A stretch of 9,886 nucleotides of DNA from Alphaproteobacteria bacterium (lineage in GTDB: Bacteria; Pseudomonadota; Alphaproteobacteria; Rhizobiales; Xanthobacteraceae), in the NCBI GenBank assembly GCA_005883115.1, contig VAZQ01000348.1, positions 1 through 9,886 of the forward strand, given 5' to 3'. Below, piece after piece: positions 5,964 through 9,886 of this stretch. Each line of letters opens with the position of its first letter. The first letter of the stretch is position 1. Under the pieces are notes generated by a model. It saw only the letters and a program-made list of their open reading frames with translations, did no database searches and was not told where the DNA came from. The translations under genes and the position numbers were made by a program.

Positions 5964-8900
5964 ATGCGGATCGAGCGGCGATACACGCAAGAAGGACAGT
6001 CCCCTTACGCGGACATCGCGTTCCGGCTGACGGAAAGCGAGATTCGCAATCCTGACGGCTCGGTGGTGTTCCACGCCGACGACGTCGAAGTGCCAAGCTT
6101 CTGGTCGCAGGTCGCCGCCGACGTGCTGGCCCAAAAATACTTCCGCAAGGCAGGGGTGCCCGTGCGGCTGAAGAAGGTCGAGGAGGAGACCGTTCCCTCG
6201 TGGCTGTGGCGCTCGACTGCCGACGAAGCGGCACAGGCGGAGCTTCCGGAAAAGGAGCGCAGCATCGGCGAACATTCCTCGAAACAGGTCTTCGAGCGGC
6301 TCGCCGGCACCTGGACCTACTGGGGTTGGAAGGGCGGCTATTTCGATTCGGAGACGGACGCGAACGCCTTCTTCGACGAGCTTGTCTACATGCTCGCGAA
6401 GCAAATGGCAGCGCCGAACTCGCCGCAATGGTTCAATACTGGGCTCTATTGGGCTTACGGCATTGACGGGCCGAGTCAGGGGCACTTCTACGTCGACTTT
6501 GCCACCGGCAAGCTCACCAAATCGAAGTCGGCCTACGAACATCCGCAGCCGCACGCCTGCTTCATCCAGTCGATCGCCGATGATCTCGTCAACGAAGGCG
6601 GGATCATGGATCTATGGGTGCGGGAGGCGCGTCTGTTCAAATATGGCTCGGGGACCGGCTCGAACTTCTCGCGCTTGCGCGGGGAGGGCGAACGGCTGGC
6701 GGGTGGCGGGAAATCGTCCGGCCTGATGAGCTTTCTCAAGATCGGCGATCGCGCCGCCGGCGCCATCAAATCGGGCGGCACCACGCGCCGCGCTGCCAAA
6801 ATGGTGATCGTCGATGCCGATCATCCCGATGTCGAGCAATTCATCGACTGGAAGGTGATCGAGGAGCAGAAAGTCGCCTCCCTCGTCACCGGCTCCAGAA
6901 TAAACCAGAAGCACCTGCGCGCGATTCTCAAAGCTTGCGTGAACTGCGAGGGGTCGGGCGACGACTGCTTCGATCCGGAGAAAAACCCGGTGCTGCGGCG
7001 GGAGATCAAAGCCGCGCGCAAGAACCACGTGCCGGACAATTTCATCAAGCGCGTGATCCAGTTCGCCAAGCAGGGCTATACCGATATCGAGTTCCCCGTC
7101 TACGACACCGACTGGGATTCGGAAGCTTATCTCACCGTCTCCGGACAGAACTCCAACAATTCGGTGCGCCTCACCGACGAGTTCCTCAAGGCGGTGGAGG
7201 CCGACGGCGATTGGGATCTGTTCTGGCGCACGAGGCCCGGCAAGATCGCCAAGACAATCAAGGCGCGCACGCTGTGGGAGAAGATCGGCTACGCCGCCTG
7301 GGCCTGCGCCGATCCCGGGTTGCAGTACCACACCACCGTGAACGATTGGCATACCTGCCCGGTCTCGGGGCCGATCCGCGCCAGCAATCCGTGCTCGGAA
7401 TACATGTTCCTCGACGACACCGCGTGCAATCTCGCTTCCATGAATTTACTGGCGTTTCGTAACGCCGAAACGCAACAGTTCGATCTCGAAGGCTACGAGC
7501 ACGCAGTGCGGCTGTGGACCATCGTGCTCGAAATCTCGGTGCTGATGGCGCAATTCCCCTCCCGCGAGATCGCCCAACTTTCGTTCGACTTCCGCACGCT
7601 GGGACTGGGCTACGCCAATCTCGGCGGCCTTTTGATGTCGTCGGGCCTCCCCTACGACTCGGATGCGGGCCGCCAGATCGCAGGCGCGCTCACCGCGATC
7701 ATGACGGGCGTCAGCTACGCGACTTCTGCCGAAATGGCGGCACTGCTCGGCCCCTTCCCCGGCTACAAGAAGAACCGCGAGCACATGCTGCGCGTGATGC
7801 GCAACCACCGCCGCGCCGCGCATGGCGAGCGCACCGGCTACGAGAAGGTGGCAACCCCGCCGGTGCCGCTCGACCACAAGGCTTGCCCCGACCCACGCAT
7901 GATCGAGCATGCGGAGCGCGCCTGGGATCGCGCGCTGGCGCTCGGCGAGCAGCACGGCTATCGCAATGCCCAGGTCTCGGTGATCGCGCCCACCGGCACG
8001 ATCGGTCTGGTCATGGACTGCGACACAACCGGCATCGAGCCTGACTTCGCGTTGGTTAAGTTCAAGAAGCTCGCCGGCGGCGGCTATTTCAAGATCATCA
8101 ACCGAGCGGTGCCGGAAGCGCTGCGCGTACTCGGCTACTCGCAAGAAGAGATCGCGCAGATCGAGACTTACGCGGTCGGCCACGGCAGCCTCGTGGATGC
8201 GCCCGGCATCAATCACACCACGCTCAAGCAGAAGGGCTTCACCCAGGAGGCGATCGAGAAGGTGGAAAAGGCGTTGCGCAGCGCCTTCGATATCAAGTTC
8301 GTGTTCAACAAGTGGACGCTGGGCGAGGAATTCGCGCCGGAGAAGCTTGCCGATCCACGCTTCGATCTTCTTTCCGCGCTCGGCTTCACCAGGCGCGAGA
8401 TTGAGGCCGCCAACGTGCATGTTTGCGGGGCTATGACGGTCGAGGGCGCACCACACCTCAAGGCCGAGCACTATCCGGTGTTCGACTGCGCCAATCCCTG
8501 CGGCCGCAACGGCAAGCGCTACCTCTCGGTCGAGAGCCACATCCGCATGATGGCGGCGGCGCAGCCCTTCATCACGGGCGCGATCTCCAAAACCATCAAC
8601 ATGCCCAACGACGCCACGGTCGAGGACTGCAAGGCGGCCTATCTCCTCTCCTGGAAGCTCGGACTCAAGGCCAACGCACTCTATCGTGACGGTTCGAAGC
8701 TCTCGCAGCCGCTGCAGTCGCAATTGATCGCGGAGGAGGACGAGGACGACGAGATCATCGAAGCCTTCATCGACAAGCCGGCCGCGGCGCGCGCCTCCGC
8801 ACTCGCGGAGAAGGTGGTGGAGAAGGTGGTCGAACGCATCGTCGTGATGCGCGAGCGCGAGCGAATGCCGGACCGCCGCAAGGGCTATACGCAAAAGGCC

Positions 8901-9644
8901 GTGGTCGGCGGTCACAAGGTCTATCTGCGCACTGGCGAATACGACGACGGCCGGCTGGGCGAGATCTTCATCGACATGCACAAGGAGGGCGCGGCGCTGC
9001 GCTCGCTGCTCAACAACTTCGCGATCGCGGTCTCGCTCGGCCTGCAATATGGCGTCCCGCTCGAGGAATATGTCGACGCCTTCACCTTCACCCGCTTCGA
9101 GCCCTCCGGCCCGGTGCAGGGTAACGACTCGATCAAATACTCGACCTCGATCCTCGATTACGTCTTCCGCGAGCTCGCCGTGAGCTATCTCGAGCGCTTC
9201 GACTTGGCCCATGTGGACCCCACGGAAGGCGGCTTCGACGCCCTCGGCAAGGGCGTGGAGGAAGGCAGGCCGAGCGCGGCAACAAAGTACGTGTCCAAGG
9301 GGCTCACGCGTTCACGGACCGACAAGCTTTCGGTTTTGACGGGTGGTGCGGCGCCTGAGGCGCGTTCACCCTCCCCCATCGGCGGGGGGGAGGGTGGCGC
9401 GCGTGGCGCTCCCGGCGGCAAAGTCACCGCCTTTGCCGGCCGCGAGCCGCGCGCAGAAATCGCCGGCAGCACGGCGCTCAAGGCCGAGCCTGAGCAGAAA
9501 CTCTCGCCCGCCGAGCAGCTCGAGCAGCAGCCGGTCGTCTTGGCGCGCGCAAGCGCACGAGTGCTTGCGGCAGAGAAACGCGCCGAGGCCAAGGCCAAGG
9601 GCTACGAGGGCGAGGCCTGCGGCGAATGCGGCAATGTGCCTTAA
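5964..9644 (+). CDS. nrdJ: adenosylcobalamin-dependent (class II) ribonucleotide reductase, C-terminal tail lost by frameshift
   Basis: The 1,226-residue product reduces ribonucleotides to deoxyribonucleotides using a radical generated from coenzyme B12, so it needs no oxygen. Landmarks are NSPQWFNTGLYWAYG (152-166), Cys199 in HACFIQS (one active-site redox Cys), KYGSGTGSNFS (226-236), SGGTTRRAAKM (270-280), NPCSEYMFLDDTACNLASMNL (475-495) with thiyl-radical Cys477, Glu479 and second redox Cys488, the phosphate-binding APTGTIG (675-681), and FITGAISKTINMPNDAT (869-884). An acidic linker (AEEDEDDE, 923-930) and an EKVVEKVVERIVV segment (949-961) precede a TSCPD-type domain (about 975-1075). 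The following linker holds an inserted palindromic element (codons about 1133-1147). The family normally ends in a Cys-rich tail of the form ACGECGN-loop-CLKCDTCGSTTGCS. Here only Cys1219 and Cys1222 remain, then VP and TAA; the rest lies out of frame at 9637-9681. Catalytic domains look intact. Confidence 0.95.
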   Translation: MRIERRYTQEGQSPYADIAFRLTESEIRNPDGSVVFHADDVEVPSFWSQVAADVLAQKYFRKAGVPVRLKKVEEETVPSWLWRSTADEAAQAELPEKERSIGEHSSKQVFERLAGTWTYWGWKGGYFDSETDANAFFDELVYMLAKQMAAPNSPQWFNTGLYWAYGIDGPSQGHFYVDFATGKLTKSKSAYEHPQPHACFIQSIADDLVNEGGIMDLWVREARLFKYGSGTGSNFSRLRGEGERLAGGGKSSGLMSFLKIGDRAAGAIKSGGTTRRAAKMVIVDADHPDVEQFIDWKVIEEQKVASLVTGSRINQKHLRAILKACVNCEGSGDDCFDPEKNPVLRREIKAARKNHVPDNFIKRVIQFAKQGYTDIEFPVYDTDWDSEAYLTVSGQNSNNSVRLTDEFLKAVEADGDWDLFWRTRPGKIAKTIKARTLWEKIGYAAWACADPGLQYHTTVNDWHTCPVSGPIRASNPCSEYMFLDDTACNLASMNLLAFRNAETQQFDLEGYEHAVRLWTIVLEISVLMAQFPSREIAQLSFDFRTLGLGYANLGGLLMSSGLPYDSDAGRQIAGALTAIMTGVSYATSAEMAALLGPFPGYKKNREHMLRVMRNHRRAAHGERTGYEKVATPPVPLDHKACPDPRMIEHAERAWDRALALGEQHGYRNAQVSVIAPTGTIGLVMDCDTTGIEPDFALVKFKKLAGGGYFKIINRAVPEALRVLGYSQEEIAQIETYAVGHGSLVDAPGINHTTLKQKGFTQEAIEKVEKALRSAFDIKFVFNKWTLGEEFAPEKLADPRFDLLSALGFTRREIEAANVHVCGAMTVEGAPHLKAEHYPVFDCANPCGRNGKRYLSVESHIRMMAAAQPFITGAISKTINMPNDATVEDCKAAYLLSWKLGLKANALYRDGSKLSQPLQSQLIAEEDEDDEIIEAFIDKPAAARASALAEKVVEKVVERIVVMRERERMPDRRKGYTQKAVVGGHKVYLRTGEYDDGRLGEIFIDMHKEGAALRSLLNNFAIAVSLGLQYGVPLEEYVDAFTFTRFEPSGPVQGNDSIKYSTSILDYVFRELAVSYLERFDLAHVDPTEGGFDALGKGVEEGRPSAATKYVSKGLTRSRTDKLSVLTGGAAPEARSPSPIGGGEGGARGAPGGKVTAFAGREPRAEIAGSTALKAEPEQKLSPAEQLEQQPVVLARASARVLAAEKRAEAKAKGYEGEACGECGNVP
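9360..9402. repeat. palindromic (REP-like) element inserted in frame within nrdJ
   Basis: Perfect 11-nt arms, CACCCTCCCCC (9367-9377) and GGGGGAGGGTG (9386-9396), flank an 8-nt loop. With one G-T pair and one bulged T the stem extends to GCGCG (9360-9364) and CGCGC (9398-9402). The C5/G5-type core with CCCTCC/GGAGGG is typical, from general knowledge, of short palindromes dispersed in alphaproteobacterial genomes. It falls in the poorly conserved linker of NrdJ and is read as PEARSPSPIGGGEGGARGAP without breaking the frame. It contains a run of seven G (9384-9390), a spot prone to length errors. Confidence 0.7.
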
Positions 9645-9681
9645 GTGCGACACGTGTGGAAGCACAACTGGTTGCTCGTAA
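9637..9681 (+). pseudogene. nrdJ: out-of-frame remnant of the nrdJ C-terminal cysteine tail
   Basis: Read in the +1 frame relative to nrdJ, this DNA encodes CLKCDTCGSTTGCS and then TAA (9679-9681), which is the exact form of the normal C-terminal end of alphaproteobacterial NrdJ. The preceding nrdJ frame ends with ACGECGN at 9633-9635. In the family about eight residues (of the type FTLVRNGT) normally join these parts, i.e. 24 nt, but only 1 nt is present. A 23-nt deletion therefore explains both the missing loop and the frameshift. The CDTCGSTTGC part is expected to be the flexible redox arm that re-reduces the active site, and the CxxC pairs a zinc-ribbon-like module. Confidence 0.85.
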
Positions 9682-9692
9682 CGGAGCACCCA

Positions 9693-9886
9693 ATGACACA
9701 CGATTATAAGGTAACGTTCACACGAGAAGAACAGATCGCAACGATCGCTGCATCATGGCTCGATGCTCACGCTAGTGAGCGGCGTTACATTACCGAATTT
9801 GTCGAAAATACATTGACGAAGCGCTTGAGAAAAAAAGACCGCCTCAAAATCGAATACTTCGATCGAACATGCAAGTATGACGAACC
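9693..9886 (+). CDS. unrecognised protein, N-terminal 64 residues (3' truncated by window)
   Basis: An open frame starts at ATG 9693 with a good ribosome-binding site (GGAG at 9683-9686, 6 nt spacing) and runs off the right edge without a stop. It begins MTHDYKVTFTREEQIATIAA and continues with a charged, Arg/Lys/Glu-rich, probably alpha-helical sequence (ASERRYITEFVENTLTKRLR). I recognise no domain. There is no signal peptide or membrane segment in the visible part. Its GC content, below 50% by eye, is clearly lower than that of the upstream genes, and it uses A/T-ending codons more freely, which suggests recent transfer or a poorly expressed accessory gene. It starts 11 nt after the old nrdJ stop, so it could be read from the nrdJ transcript. 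Confidence 0.65.
   Translation, partial: MTHDYKVTFTREEQIATIAASWLDAHASERRYITEFVENTLTKRLRKKDRLKIEYFDRTCKYDE

Noticed and set aside
8811..8852. Tandem GAGAAGGTGGT-like repeat in nrdJ
   Set aside because: It encodes the EKVVEKVVERIVV segment, which is a normal part of the family's linker region.
7446..9212. 588-codon open frame on the reverse strand opposite nrdJ
   Set aside because: It is antisense to a clearly conserved catalytic gene; its His/Arg/Glu/Leu-rich translation has no domain and is what GC-rich codon bias produces on the opposite strand.
1..9886. CRISPR arrays, insertion sequences, rRNA genes, defence or toxin-antitoxin systems
   Set aside because: None seen: no regularly spaced repeats, no transposase or integrase motifs, and no paired small genes of such types in the visible sequence.

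Overview
The window looks like a chromosomal housekeeping segment of an alphaproteobacterium, most likely of the order Hyphomicrobiales (Rhizobiales). The evidence is GC-rich coding DNA, an NDUFA12-type accessory subunit of respiratory complex I (a family of alphaproteobacteria and mitochondria), a DUF2155 protein beside it, the order dsbA-like / aroQ / accB / accC / aat, and a B12-dependent ribonucleotide reductase of about 1,220 residues. I cannot place family or genus by reading alone.

Layout. Bases 3-338 are the 3' end of a DsbA-type thiol oxidoreductase. A forward cluster follows: aroQ (type II 3-dehydroquinase), accB (biotin carboxyl carrier protein) and accC (biotin carboxylase). aroQ and accB are 4 nt apart, and accB and accC 40 nt apart. 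Then comes aat (leucyl/phenylalanyl-tRNA-protein transferase) after a 197-nt gap. aat runs tail-to-tail, with only 5 nt between stop codons, into a reverse-strand pair: a secreted DUF2155 protein and, upstream of it, the NDUFA12-like subunit. An 807-nt non-coding divergent region separates that pair from the forward gene nrdJ, which fills most of the remainder. The last 194 nt are the start of an unrecognised gene of visibly lower GC that runs off the window.

Functions. aroQ serves the shikimate pathway. AccB and AccC are two parts of acetyl-CoA carboxylase, the first step of fatty-acid synthesis. Aat marks proteins for N-end-rule degradation. The NDUFA12-like protein belongs to complex I. 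NrdJ makes deoxyribonucleotides using adenosylcobalamin. These are independent housekeeping roles; only aroQ-accB-accC, and perhaps NDUFA12-DUF2155, look like transcription units.

I do not see a new defence, mobile or biosynthetic system here. The points worth a second look are: (1) nrdJ stops early, and the family's cysteine-rich C-terminal tail lies intact but out of frame just downstream, as expected after a roughly 23-nt deletion; (2) a palindromic element has inserted in frame into the nrdJ C-terminal linker; (3) AccC has Tyr where biotin carboxylases normally have an active-site His; (4) a perfect 12-bp inverted repeat lies in the NDUFA12-DUF2155 gap; (5) nrdJ has a candidate promoter whose -35 sits inside a palindrome, followed by a long leader.
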